Notes under the pieces: model-generated
Databases searched by the model: none
What the model saw: only the letters and a program-made list of their open reading frames with translations
Told to the model about the DNA's origin: nothing
Made by a program: the position numbers and the translations under genes
In this document: one piece after another, positions 36,034-44,105 of the stretch
How positions within the stretch are numbered: position 1 is the first letter of the stretch
How the letters are laid out: the number at the start of each line of letters is the position of its first letter
From: CAVTJL01 sp963828215
GTDB taxonomy: Bacteria; Pseudomonadota; Alphaproteobacteria; Geminicoccales; Geminicoccaceae
Assembly: GCA_963828215.1 (NCBI GenBank)
Contig: CAWHFO010000076.1
Coordinates: 1 to 64,000 of the forward strand
DNA length: 64,000 nucleotides
Direction of reading: 5' to 3'

Positions 36034-36510
36034 ATGACGCTCAAGCAGGACGTGGAAGTGCTTCGGAACATCCCGCTGTTCGCCAAGATCGAGCCCGCGC
36101 GTCTGAAGCTGCTGGCCTTCACGAGCGAGCATGTCGAGTTCGCGGACGGCGAGGTCGTCTGCCGTCAGGGCGAGCTCGGCGATGCGGCCTACATCGTCCT
36201 CGAGGGCGACGCCGAGGTCGAGGTCGACACGCCGGACGGACCGGTCACAGTGGCACGGCTCGGCCGCAACGACATCGTGGGCGAGATCGCGGTCCTCTGC
36301 GACGTGCCCCGAACCGCGACCGTCCGCGCCGCCAGCCGGCTCGTGACCCTGCGCATCTCGAAGGACGGCTTCTTCAACCTGCTCATGCAGTTCCCCCAGG
36401 TGGGGGTCGGCATCATGCACGAGCTGGCCTCGCGCCTCTACCACACCACCCAGCAGCTTACCGAGCTCTCGACCCGCCTGCGGCGGCTCGAGCAGGCAGA
36501 GTCGAGCTGA
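36034..36510 (+). CDS. Cyclic nucleotide-binding protein
   Basis: A 158-residue single-domain protein with the cNMP-binding fold: VLRNIPLFAKIEPARLKLLA, CRQGELGDAAYIVLEGDAEV, RLGRNDIVGEIAVLCDVPRT and ATVRAASRLVTLRISKDGFF. The phosphate-binding cassette reads GEIAVLCDVPRTATV, close to the PKA/Crp pattern. No helix-turn-helix follows, so it is not a Crp-type regulator. It begins 30 bp after the ABC gene and ends 3 bp before the cyclase gene, a likely operon of transporter, sensor and producer. Confidence 0.87.
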   Translation: MTLKQDVEVLRNIPLFAKIEPARLKLLAFTSEHVEFADGEVVCRQGELGDAAYIVLEGDAEVEVDTPDGPVTVARLGRNDIVGEIAVLCDVPRTATVRAASRLVTLRISKDGFFNLLMQFPQVGVGIMHELASRLYHTTQQLTELSTRLRRLEQAESS

Positions 36511-36513
36511 GCG

Positions 36514-37719
36514 ATGGCAGAGGTCGAGAACGGCTCCTGGCCGACCTATCGCGGCGCCACGCTCACCTGGCTCGTCGGCGAGTCCGCGACGATCCCCTTC
36601 GTCGACGACCTCCTGCCCAGCCTGGGCGGGCGGCTCGTGGCCGAAGGCGTGCCGCTCGACCGCCTGACCATGCATCTCCGCACGCTGCATCCCCAGTTCT
36701 GGGGTGCCCGCCTCCTTTGGCGACCCGGCTTGGACAAGGCCGAGCTGCGCTTCCTCGACCACGGCATCGCCGAGGATCCGCGCTTCCAGAACAGCCCGGT
36801 GCGGGCCCTTTACGAGGGGGCCGACGGCATCCGCCGGCGCCTCGACATCGCGCGGCCCAACGAGGACGACGAGTTCGGCATCTATCCCGAGCTGAGGGCG
36901 GACGGGATCACGGACTATGTGGCCCTGCCGCTCGGCACGACCGACGGCAAGCGCCACGCCAGCAGCTGGGCGACGCGCCGGCGCGGGGGGTTCAGGACCG
37001 AGGATCTCGTCCGGATCAACGACCTTCTGCCCGTGCTGTCGATGGCGGTCGAGATCCGCCTCAACCGCCGGCTCGCCAAGAATCTGCTGCGGACCTATGT
37101 GGGCGAGCACGCCGGCGAGGAGATCCTGGCCGGGCGCATCACCCGCGGCAGCGGCCTCACGGTCAGCGCCGCCATCTGGAACTGCGACCTCAGGGGGTTC
37201 ACCGCGATCTCGGAGATGTGGCCGCGCGACGACGTGATCGCCCTCCTGAACGAATATTTCGACACCATGGCGAAGCCGGTCGAGGAGCATGGCGGCGAGA
37301 TCCTGAAGTTCATCGGCGACGCGATGCTCGCCATCTTCCCGCTCGACGCGGAGGGCGCCTGCGAGCGTGCGCTCACGGCCGCCCGCGAGGCGCGGGCCGG
37401 CATGGCCGAGCTCAACCGCCTCCGGATCGAGCGCGGCCAGCGGGCCCTCGGCTTCGGGCTGGCGCTGCATGTGGGCGACGTGATGTACGGCAATATCGGG
37501 TCGCGCTCGCGGCTCGACTTCACGGTCATCGGGCCGGCCGTCAACGTCGCCTCGCGCCTCGAGAGCCTCACCAAGGAGCTGCGGCGCGAGGTGCTGATCT
37601 CGGGCGTGTTCGCGCGCCTCTGCCCGTGCAAGGGCGACAGCCTCGTGCGTCTCGGCGCCTTCCCGCTGCGCGGCGTCGGCGAGCCCGTCGAGGTCTTCAG
37701 CCTGCCCGAAGAGGCCTGA
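36514..37719 (+). CDS. Class III adenylate/guanylate cyclase
   Basis: The 401-residue protein has an N-terminal sensory-looking region, then a class III cyclase domain: AAIWNCDLRGFTAISEMWPR (metal-binding Asp), ILKFIGDAMLAIFPLDAEGA (second metal Asp), GFGLALHVGDVMYGNIGSRS, and IGPAVNVASRLESLTKELRR with the transition-state Asn and Arg. It would make cAMP or cGMP for the adjacent binding protein. ATG 36514 is 3 bp after the preceding stop, and its own stop overlaps the FkbM start (TGATG). Confidence 0.9.
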   Translation: MAEVENGSWPTYRGATLTWLVGESATIPFVDDLLPSLGGRLVAEGVPLDRLTMHLRTLHPQFWGARLLWRPGLDKAELRFLDHGIAEDPRFQNSPVRALYEGADGIRRRLDIARPNEDDEFGIYPELRADGITDYVALPLGTTDGKRHASSWATRRRGGFRTEDLVRINDLLPVLSMAVEIRLNRRLAKNLLRTYVGEHAGEEILAGRITRGSGLTVSAAIWNCDLRGFTAISEMWPRDDVIALLNEYFDTMAKPVEEHGGEILKFIGDAMLAIFPLDAEGACERALTAAREARAGMAELNRLRIERGQRALGFGLALHVGDVMYGNIGSRSRLDFTVIGPAVNVASRLESLTKELRREVLISGVFARLCPCKGDSLVRLGAFPLRGVGEPVEVFSLPEEA

Positions 37720-38471
37720 TGCATGGCCTCCGGCGCCTGGCGCGGGCCATGGGCTACGAGCTCGTGCCGCTCCGCAAGGCCCGCCAGCCCGAGATCCGGC
37801 TCGTCGCCGCGCTCCGCCACGCCGGGATCGACGCGGTCGTCGACGTCGGCGCCAACGAGGGCCAGTACGCGCTCCGCCTGCGCGAGGCGGGCTGGACGGG
37901 GCCGATCCTCTCGATCGAGCCCTTGGCGGAGCTGCAGGAGCGCCTCGTCGCCCGTGCCGCCGCCGACCCCGCATGGCGGATCGCCCCGGCGCTGGCGCTC
38001 GGGCGGACGGCCGGCAGCGCCCTGCTCCTGGTGTCGGACGAGAGCGACATGAGCTCGCTCCAGCCCCAGACCCGCCTGCTCGAGCGGCTCTCGCCGTCCT
38101 CGCGCATCGTCGAGCGGCGCGAGGTTCCGGTTCAGCGGCTCGACGGGCTGGACATGCTGGTCCGGTCCCCGTGGCAGCGGCTGTTCGTCAAGCTCGACGT
38201 CCAGGGTGCCGAGCCGCAGGTCCTGGCCGGCGCCGAGGGGCTCTGGCCGCGGATCCAGGGCCTCCAGGTCGAGATGGCGCTGCTGCCGCTCTACGAGGGT
38301 GAGACGGACTGGCGCAGCATGGTCGACGATCTCGCGGGACGCGGATTCGAGCCCCATCTGCTGGTCCCGGGCTATTTCGAGCCCAAGCTGGCGCGCGAGG
38401 TGCAGGTGGACGGGGTCTTCTTCCGGAAGGAGCGGACGGCGGAGGAGGAGCGAGGCGATGGCCGGGCGTAG
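37719..38471 (+). CDS. FkbM-family methyltransferase
   Basis: The 250-residue enzyme shows the FkbM SAM-dependent fold: AGIDAVVDVGANEGQYALRL (motif I), WTGPILSIEPLAELQERLVA, VPVQRLDGLDML, RLFVKLDVQGAEPQVLAGAE and IQGLQVEMALLPLYEG. Family members O-methylate sugars and other small molecules. The start overlaps the cyclase stop by one base and its end overlaps psd by 14 bp, so it is translated within this gene chain. The substrate is unknown. Confidence 0.85.
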   Translation: MHGLRRLARAMGYELVPLRKARQPEIRLVAALRHAGIDAVVDVGANEGQYALRLREAGWTGPILSIEPLAELQERLVARAAADPAWRIAPALALGRTAGSALLLVSDESDMSSLQPQTRLLERLSPSSRIVERREVPVQRLDGLDMLVRSPWQRLFVKLDVQGAEPQVLAGAEGLWPRIQGLQVEMALLPLYEGETDWRSMVDDLAGRGFEPHLLVPGYFEPKLAREVQVDGVFFRKERTAEEERGDGRA

Positions 38472-39159
38472 CGCCTTCGCCGCGCTTCAGGTGCCGATCT
38501 GCCGCGCCGGCTGGCCCTTCATCGCCGGCTTCCTGATCGTCTCGGTCCTCCTCGGCCTGCTCTGGCTGCCGCTCCTCTGGGTCGGGCTCGTGCTCACCCT
38601 CTGGTGCGTCTATTTCTTCCGCGATCCGCGGCGCGTGGCGCCGGTCGATCCGGCGCTGGTCCTGAGCCCGGCCGACGGGGTGGTCCAGGCCACCGGCCTG
38701 CGGCCGCCGCCGCCCGAGCTCGAGCTCGGCGAGGTCCGCTGCCCTGCGTGAGCGTCTTCCTCAACGTCCTGGACGTCCATGTGAACCGGACGCCCGTCGC
38801 CGGCCGGATCGTGCGCAAGGTCTACCATCCGGGGAGGTTCCTCAATGCCGCGCTCGACAAGGCGTCGGACGAGAACGAGCGGCAGTCCTTCAAGATCCGC
38901 GCGGCCGACGGCCGGGAGATCGGCCTCGTCCAGATCGCGGGGCTCGTCGCGAGGCGCATCGTCGGCTATGTTGACGAGGGCGCCCTGGTCGGGCCGGGCG
39001 ACCGCGTGGGCCTGATCCGCTTCGGCAGCCGGTGCGACGTCTATCTGCCCGGCCGGCGTGGCGCCGATCGTCATCCCGGGCCAGCGCGCGGTGGGCGGCG
39101 AGACGGTGATCGCCCAACTGGCGGGTCCGCAGAGCGAGCGCGTGGGACGCGAGTGCTGA
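38458..39159 (+). pseudogene. psd: Phosphatidylserine decarboxylase, two compensating frameshifts
   Basis: The N-terminal part is membrane-associated (PFIAGFLIVSVLLGLLWLPL, VYFFRDPRR, LVLSPADGVVQATGL). After a one-base loss near 38741 it continues as VSVFLNVLDVHVNRTPVAGR, NAALDKASDENERQSFKIRA and QIAGLVARRIVGYV. The processing site is RFGSRCDVYLP, where the GS serine becomes the pyruvoyl group. A one-base gain near 39056 then shifts to APIVIPGQRAVGGETVIAQL. The two changes cancel, so the total length (702 bp) is a normal 234 codons. Psd makes phosphatidylethanolamine and is normally essential, which argues for assembly errors. The stop overlaps pssA (TGATG). Confidence 0.85.
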
Positions 39160-39998
39160 TGTTGCGACGCGAGCGTCGCCGGCGCATCCGGGGCCGGCCC
39201 CTTCTTCACCTCGTCCCCAATCTCTTCACGATCCTCGGCCTGTCGCTGGGGCTCACGGGCCTGCGCTATGGCCTCGACTTCCGCTTCGAGCTCGCGGTGG
39301 CGCTCATCGTCGCGGCGGGCGTGGTCGACGGGCTCGACGGCCGCTCGGCCCGGCTCCTCAACATCACGAGCCGTCTCGGCGCCGAGCTCGACAGCCTCGC
39401 CGACTTCGTCAATTTCGGCGTCGCCCCGGCGATCGTGGTCTATCTCTGGACCTTGAATCAGCAGCGCGGGATCGGCTGGGCGATCGCCATCCTCTTCGCG
39501 ACCTGCTGCGCGCTGCGCCTCGCCCGCTTCAACAGCGAGCTCGACGACCCGGCCAAGCCGCGATGGACGGCCTATTTCTTCACCGGCATCCCGGCCCCGG
39601 CGGCCGCGGGGCTGCTCCTGATGCCGATGATGGCGTCGTTCGTGCTCGGCCAGGCCTGGATACGCGGGTGGACGCTCAACGCCGTGATGATGCTGTTCGT
39701 GGCGCTCATGATGGTCTCCAAGGTGCCGACCTTCTCCTTGAAGCGCATCCGGGTCAGCCACGACTGGTTTCCGGCCATCCTCCTGATCGGCGGCGTGACC
39801 GTGGTGCTGCTCGTGACGGAGACCTGGCTGACGCTCTCGGTGATCGGTCTGGTCTATCTGGGCAGCATACCTGCCAGCGTCGTCGTGGCCCGGCGGCTGC
39901 GACGGGCCGAGGAGGCGGCGGCCGGCAGCGGCGGTCGCGACGAGGACGGCGGCCGCGATCGCGTCGTCGCGTTCGAGGCCCGACCGCCGAGGGCCTGA
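39159..39998 (+). CDS. pssA: CDP-diacylglycerol-serine O-phosphatidyltransferase
   Basis: A 279-residue multi-span membrane enzyme of the CDP-alcohol phosphatidyltransferase class. The catalytic motif DG..AR...G...D...D is seen in VVDGLDGRSARLLNITSRLG followed by AELDSLADFVNFGVAPAIVV. Membrane segments include LFTILGLSLGLTGLRYGLDF and PAAAGLLLMPMMASFVLG. It makes phosphatidylserine, the substrate of Psd encoded just upstream, so both steps to phosphatidylethanolamine lie together. The start overlaps the psd stop by one base. Confidence 0.92.
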   Translation: MLRRERRRRIRGRPLLHLVPNLFTILGLSLGLTGLRYGLDFRFELAVALIVAAGVVDGLDGRSARLLNITSRLGAELDSLADFVNFGVAPAIVVYLWTLNQQRGIGWAIAILFATCCALRLARFNSELDDPAKPRWTAYFFTGIPAPAAAGLLLMPMMASFVLGQAWIRGWTLNAVMMLFVALMMVSKVPTFSLKRIRVSHDWFPAILLIGGVTVVLLVTETWLTLSVIGLVYLGSIPASVVVARRLRRAEEAAAGSGGRDEDGGRDRVVAFEARPPRA

Positions 39999-40016
39999 CG
40001 GCCCGGACGAGCCCCC

Positions 40017-40631
40017 ATGCTCGATGCCCCGGCCCGTCGCCTGATCGATCCGCCGCTGGATCGGGTCGCAGGGCGGCTGGCCGGGACGCGCCTCACGGCC
40101 AACGCCACCACCGTGGCCGGCTTCCTGCTCGGCCTCGCCGCCATGGCCGCCGTGGCGCTGGGCCTCTATCTGCCGGGCCTGGCGCTCCTTCTCCTCAATC
40201 GGCTGGCCGACGGGCTGGACGGTGCGATCGCCCGGCGTCGCGGCATCACCGACCTCGGCGGCTTCCTCGACATCGTCCTCGACTTCATCGTCTATTCGGG
40301 CGTCGTCTTCGCGTTCGCCGTCGCCGACCCGGAGCGGAACGCGCTGGCCGCGGCCTTTCTTCTTTTTTCGTTCGTCGGCACCGGCTGCTCGTTCCTCGCC
40401 TTCGCCGTCATGGCGGCGAAGCGGGGCGTCGAGACGGAGGCGCGCGGCCGGAAATCCCTCTACTATCTGGGCGGCCTCACAGAGGGTACCGAGACGATCG
40501 CCTTCCTTTCGGCGTCAGCCCTGTTCCCGCGGGCTTTCCCGATCCTGGCACTCGTCTTCGGCATTCTCTGCTGGATCACGACGGTCGGCCGGATCGCGAC
40601 CGCCGTCGGGGTCCTGGGCGCCCGGGATTGA
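40017..40631 (+). CDS. CDP-alcohol phosphatidyltransferase family protein
   Basis: A 204-residue membrane protein with the same catalytic pattern as PssA (LADGLDGAIARRRGITDLGG, then FLDIVLDFIVYSGVVFA) but different surroundings. Membrane helices include AGFLLGLAAMAAVALGLYL and AFPILALVFGILCWITTVGR. It starts 18 bp after pssA and is probably co-transcribed. It could transfer a phosphatidyl group to an alcohol other than serine; glycerol phosphate and inositol phosphate are possibilities that the sequence does not settle. Confidence 0.85.
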   Translation: MLDAPARRLIDPPLDRVAGRLAGTRLTANATTVAGFLLGLAAMAAVALGLYLPGLALLLLNRLADGLDGAIARRRGITDLGGFLDIVLDFIVYSGVVFAFAVADPERNALAAAFLLFSFVGTGCSFLAFAVMAAKRGVETEARGRKSLYYLGGLTEGTETIAFLSASALFPRAFPILALVFGILCWITTVGRIATAVGVLGARD

Positions 40632-40710
40632 TCTGGCGCAAGGCCGGGGGCGGCGGCCGGCCGCAGAGTTCGCCGAGCCGGGGGCAGGGACTGGAGAGAA
40701 GGGCTTGATC

Positions 40711-41529
40711 ATGGCGTATCACACCATTCTTCTGTCGGTGCTGGACGATGCGCAGAACGAGGCGCGCATCCGCTTGGCGCGCCGGCTCGCCGAGCGCTTC
40801 GACGGGAGGCTCGCCGGGCTGCACGTGTCGCCTCAGCCGATCGTCCCGGTCGGCTACGGCGAGGGTGCCGCCTATCTCGGGCCCGAGATCATCGAGAGCC
40901 AGCGCGATGCCGCCAAGGCCGTGGCCGCACGGCTGCGGAAGGGCTTCGAGGCGGCGACGCAGGGGTTGGCCGGAGCCGTCTGGACCGAGCAGGAGGGCAA
41001 TCCGGGCGATTGCCTGGGCGAGGCGGCACGGGCGGCCGACCTCACCGTGGCGCCACAGAGCGGGGCCACGGGCATCGACGCCCTGCCGGCCCAGCTGGTC
41101 GAGCAGGCCGTCATGGCCGCCGGCGGGCCGGTCCTGATGGTGCCGCGGGGCGGCTGGGAGCGCGAGATCGGCACGCAGGTGCTCTGCGCCTGGAACGGCT
41201 CTCGCGAGGCGGCCCGCGCGGTCAAGGACGCGATGCCCTTCCTGGCCGGGGCGGCGCGCGTGACCCTCGTCGGCATCGGCGAGTTCTGGGGGCCGAGCCT
41301 GGCCGAGGTCGCGGCTATGCTCGGCCGCCATCGCGTCACGGCCGAGACCCTGAGCCTCGAGGCTGGCGACGATGCCGGGGCCATTCTGCAGAAGACCGCG
41401 GCGGAGCGCTCGTGCGACCTGCTGGTGATGGGCGCCTACGGCCACTCGCGGATGCGCGAGCTCGTCCTGGGGGGCGCCACCCGGGACGTGCTCCGCGAGG
41501 CGACGCTTCCGGTCCTGCTCAGCTGCTGA
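40711..41529 (+). CDS. Universal stress protein, tandem domain
   Basis: Two UspA-like domains in 272 residues: YHTILLSVLDDAQNEARIRL at the start and VLCAWNGSREAARAVKDAMP in the second half. The ATP-binding end is DLLVMGAYGHSRMRELVLGG ATRDVL, the G-2X-G-9X-G(S/T) pattern. The first domain lacks this loop, so only the second is likely to bind nucleotide. The 3' end overlaps the convergent dsbB gene by 11 bp. Confidence 0.9.
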   Translation: MAYHTILLSVLDDAQNEARIRLARRLAERFDGRLAGLHVSPQPIVPVGYGEGAAYLGPEIIESQRDAAKAVAARLRKGFEAATQGLAGAVWTEQEGNPGDCLGEAARAADLTVAPQSGATGIDALPAQLVEQAVMAAGGPVLMVPRGGWEREIGTQVLCAWNGSREAARAVKDAMPFLAGAARVTLVGIGEFWGPSLAEVAAMLGRHRVTAETLSLEAGDDAGAILQKTAAERSCDLLVMGAYGHSRMRELVLGGATRDVLREATLPVLLSC

Positions 41530-42034
41530 GCGGCCGCCGGGCGAGGGCGCCGAGCGCGGCAAGAGCGCCCAGCGCCAGGGCGAAGAGCGCGTTCCAGGTG
41601 GCGAGCGACAGGCCGAGCCAGGTGGCCTTGACCTGATCGCAGGTCGGCCGCGCATTCAGGAGCTGGGCCTTGAGATCGGCGAGGCTCGTGGCCTTCGCAC
41701 CTGCGACGCAGCTCTCCGGCAGCGCGAAGACGCCGCGCTCGACACCCACGTGGAAGCCCGCGATCCCGGCCCCGACGAGGAGCGCCGCGGCGGCCAGGGC
41801 GAGCCCGAGCCGGGGCCGTCCGAGCGCCACGCCCGCGAGCGCTGCCACGGCGGCGACGCCGTAAGGGTAGCGCTCGAGGATGCAGAGATGGCAGGGGGCG
41901 TAGCCCAGCCCGTACTGGAGCCCGAAAGCCACGGCCAGGGCCCCGATCGAGCCCGCGGCCACCAGGAGGGCGGCCCCGCGCGCCCTGGGCTCGGCGCCGG
42001 ATCTCACGGCGGTCGCCACCGCACCGTCAGACAA
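41519..42034 (-). CDS. dsbB: Disulfide bond formation protein B
   Basis: A 171-residue inner-membrane protein with four hydrophobic helices. The first periplasmic Cys pair is in the loop GYAPCHLCILERYPYGVA (CHLC). The second Cys pair is spread over the later loop (LPESCVAGAK ... ARPTCDQVKAT). DsbB re-oxidises DsbA and passes electrons to quinone. It is a single gene, convergent with the stress protein gene. Confidence 0.87.
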   Translation of the reverse strand: MSDGAVATAVRSGAEPRARGAALLVAAGSIGALAVAFGLQYGLGYAPCHLCILERYPYGVAAVAALAGVALGRPRLGLALAAAALLVGAGIAGFHVGVERGVFALPESCVAGAKATSLADLKAQLLNARPTCDQVKATWLGLSLATWNALFALALGALAALGALARRPLSS

Positions 42035-42305
42035 GGCGGACGCGCCGCAGGCGCCGGCCGCCCGGGCGCCCCGGTATCCTGTCGTCGAGCCTGCGGATCA
42101 CCTGCATCCCTTCGCCGACCGAGGCGGCCCGCTTAGCCGAACGGGCGGCTCCAGGGCAAGCCCGCCCTTTCGGCGCCATGTTAACCATCCCGCAAGGACG
42201 ATGTATGAAAGTGGCCGGGGCGCTTGGACCGGGATGGCCGGCCGAAGCCCGGCGGCACGGGGCCGACGGGGACGGGTGACGCGCCGCCCCGGGGTATCGT
42301 CCCGC

Positions 42306-43262
42306 ATGACCGGCTTCACCGCCTTAGCACTGATCGTCCTCGCGATCGTCCTGGTCCTCGTGATCATGGGTGTGCGCTCGGTGCCGCAGGGCACGGAGCA
42401 GACCGTCGAGCGCTTCGGCCGCTACACCCGCACCCTGCGCCCCGGCCTCAACCTGATCCTGCCCTTCGTCGACCGGATCGGCGCCAAGCTGACGATGATG
42501 GAGCAGGTGCTGGACGTGCCCTCGCAGGAGGTCATCACCCGCGACAACGCCACCGTCACCGTCGACGGGATCGTCTTCTATCAGGTGCTCGACGCCGCCA
42601 AGGCCGCCTACGAGGTGCGCCGGCTCGACAACGCCATCCTCAACCTCGTGACGACCAACATCCGCACCGTGATGGGCTCGATGGACCTGGACGAGCTCCT
42701 GTCCAAGCGCGACGACATCAATGTCCGCCTGCTCCAGGTCGTCGACGAGGCGACGAGCCCCTGGGGCATCAAGGTCACCCGGATCGAGATCAAGGACATC
42801 ACGCCGCCCCAGGACCTGGTCGACGCGATGGCCCGCCAGATGAAGGCGGAGCGCGACAAGCGTGCCCAGGTCCTCCAGGCCGAGGGCGAGCGGGCGGCGG
42901 CGATCCTGCGCGCCGAGGGGGCGAAGCAGGGGGCGATCCTCGAGGCCGAGGGTCGCAAGGAGGCGGCGTTCCGCGACGCCGAGGCGCGCGAGCGTCTGGC
43001 CGAGGCCGAGGCCAAGGCCACGGCGATGCTCTCCCAGGCGATCGACGCGGGCAGCGCCCAGGCGATCAACTACTATGTGGCGCAGCGCTATCTCGAGGCG
43101 TTGACCGCCTTCGCCGCCAGCCCGAACCAGAAGACCCTGGTGCTGCCGATCGAGGCGACGGGCGTGCTGGGGTCGCTGGCCGGCATCGGCGAGATCGCCC
43201 GCGAGGCCTTCGCGCGATCGGGCGCCGCGGTCCCGCCCGGGGCCGGCCGGAGCGGTCCATGA
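42306..43262 (+). CDS. qmcA: SPFH/band 7 paraslipin, QmcA type
   Basis: A 318-residue protein with one N-terminal membrane helix (FTALALIVLAIVLVLVIMGV), then the SPFH domain (VPQGTEQTVERFGRYTRTLR, PGLNLILPFVDRIGAKLTMM EQVLDVPSQEVITRDNATVT, VDGIVFYQVLDAAKAAYEV) and an alanine/glutamate-rich coiled coil (AEGERAAAILRAEGAKQGAI). Such proteins assemble large membrane microdomain rings. Its stop overlaps the NfeD start (ATGA), the usual operon partner. ATG 42306 is chosen because it precedes the membrane helix. Confidence 0.92.
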   Translation: MTGFTALALIVLAIVLVLVIMGVRSVPQGTEQTVERFGRYTRTLRPGLNLILPFVDRIGAKLTMMEQVLDVPSQEVITRDNATVTVDGIVFYQVLDAAKAAYEVRRLDNAILNLVTTNIRTVMGSMDLDELLSKRDDINVRLLQVVDEATSPWGIKVTRIEIKDITPPQDLVDAMARQMKAERDKRAQVLQAEGERAAAILRAEGAKQGAILEAEGRKEAAFRDAEARERLAEAEAKATAMLSQAIDAGSAQAINYYVAQRYLEALTAFAASPNQKTLVLPIEATGVLGSLAGIGEIAREAFARSGAAVPPGAGRSGP

Positions 43263-43729
43263 GCTTCGAGCCCTGGCACTGGCTCCTGCTCGGCGGCGCT
43301 CTCATCGTCATCGAGGCGCTGGCGCCCGGTTTCGTCGCCCTCTGGCTCGGCATCGCGGCGGTGCTCACCGGCGGCGTCGCCTGGCTGCTGCCGTCGCTCG
43401 GCTGGCAGGCCCAGATTCTCGTCTTCGCGATCCTGGCCGCCGCCGCCATCTACGGCTGGCTCGCCTGGCGCCGGCGCTTTCCGCAGCGGACCGACCAGCC
43501 CTCGCTCAACCGGCGGGGGGACGCTCTCGTGGGCGAGCGGCTGCTGCTCGTCGAGCCGATCCGCCAGGGCCGGGGCAGGGTGCGGGCCGCCGACACGAGC
43601 TGGGCGGTGCGCGGTCCCGATCTGCCGGTCGGCAGCGTCGTCCGCGTGACCGGCGCCGAGGGCGCCGTCCTGGTCGTCGAGCCCGCGGCCGACCCCGCCC
43701 CGCTTGACCCTGCGGGGTCCGCCGTCTAG
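43259..43729 (+). CDS. NfeD-family membrane protein
   Basis: The 156-residue protein has two or three membrane helices (WLLLGGALIVIEALAPGFVA, GIAAVLTGGVAWLLPSLGWQ, ILVFAILAAAAIYGWLAW) and a C-terminal OB-fold domain (VGERLLLVEPIRQGRGRVRA, SVVRVTGAEGAVLVVEP). NfeD proteins pair with SPFH proteins such as the one encoded immediately upstream, with a 4-bp overlap. It is a short-form NfeD without the serine protease domain. Confidence 0.9.
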   Translation: MSFEPWHWLLLGGALIVIEALAPGFVALWLGIAAVLTGGVAWLLPSLGWQAQILVFAILAAAAIYGWLAWRRRFPQRTDQPSLNRRGDALVGERLLLVEPIRQGRGRVRAADTSWAVRGPDLPVGSVVRVTGAEGAVLVVEPAADPAPLDPAGSAV

Positions 43730-43742
43730 ACCCCGCGCGCGT

Positions 43743-43829
43743 GCCCCCGTGGCGGAAGCGGTAGACGCGGCAGACTCAAAATCTGCTGCCCGCAAGGGCG
43801 TGCTGGTTCGAGTCCGGCCGGGGGCACCA
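43743..43829 (+). tRNA. tRNA-Leu (CAA)
   Basis: GCCCCCG at 43743-43749 pairs with CGGGGGC at 43819-43825, followed by A and an encoded CCA. The anticodon arm GCAGA-CTCAAAA-TCTGC gives anticodon CAA, reading UUG. A long variable arm (GCCCGCAAGGGC) and GGTTCGAGTCC T-arm confirm a class II leucine tRNA. Confidence 0.95.
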
Positions 43830-44105
43830 GGGCGGCTGTCGGCGACGAGGGGGGAGAAGGCCGATCCTGCGGCACCCGGGACAGGGATGCGATCGGGGCG
43901 GGCTTAGCGCCAGCCGGAAACCCGCCGCTGCCCGATAGCCACCATCGCTCTGCAGCCGGTGGGCGGGGCCTCGGGTCGCTCGGCCCGCGCCCACAGGATC
44001 CAATGACCGGACACCCTCGTATCTGGACCACGGCAGCTTGATGGGCCCGCTGATCGGGCAGGCCGGCCTCGCCGAAGCCGGCTCGGGGCTCGCCTCGGAG
44101 CCGCG

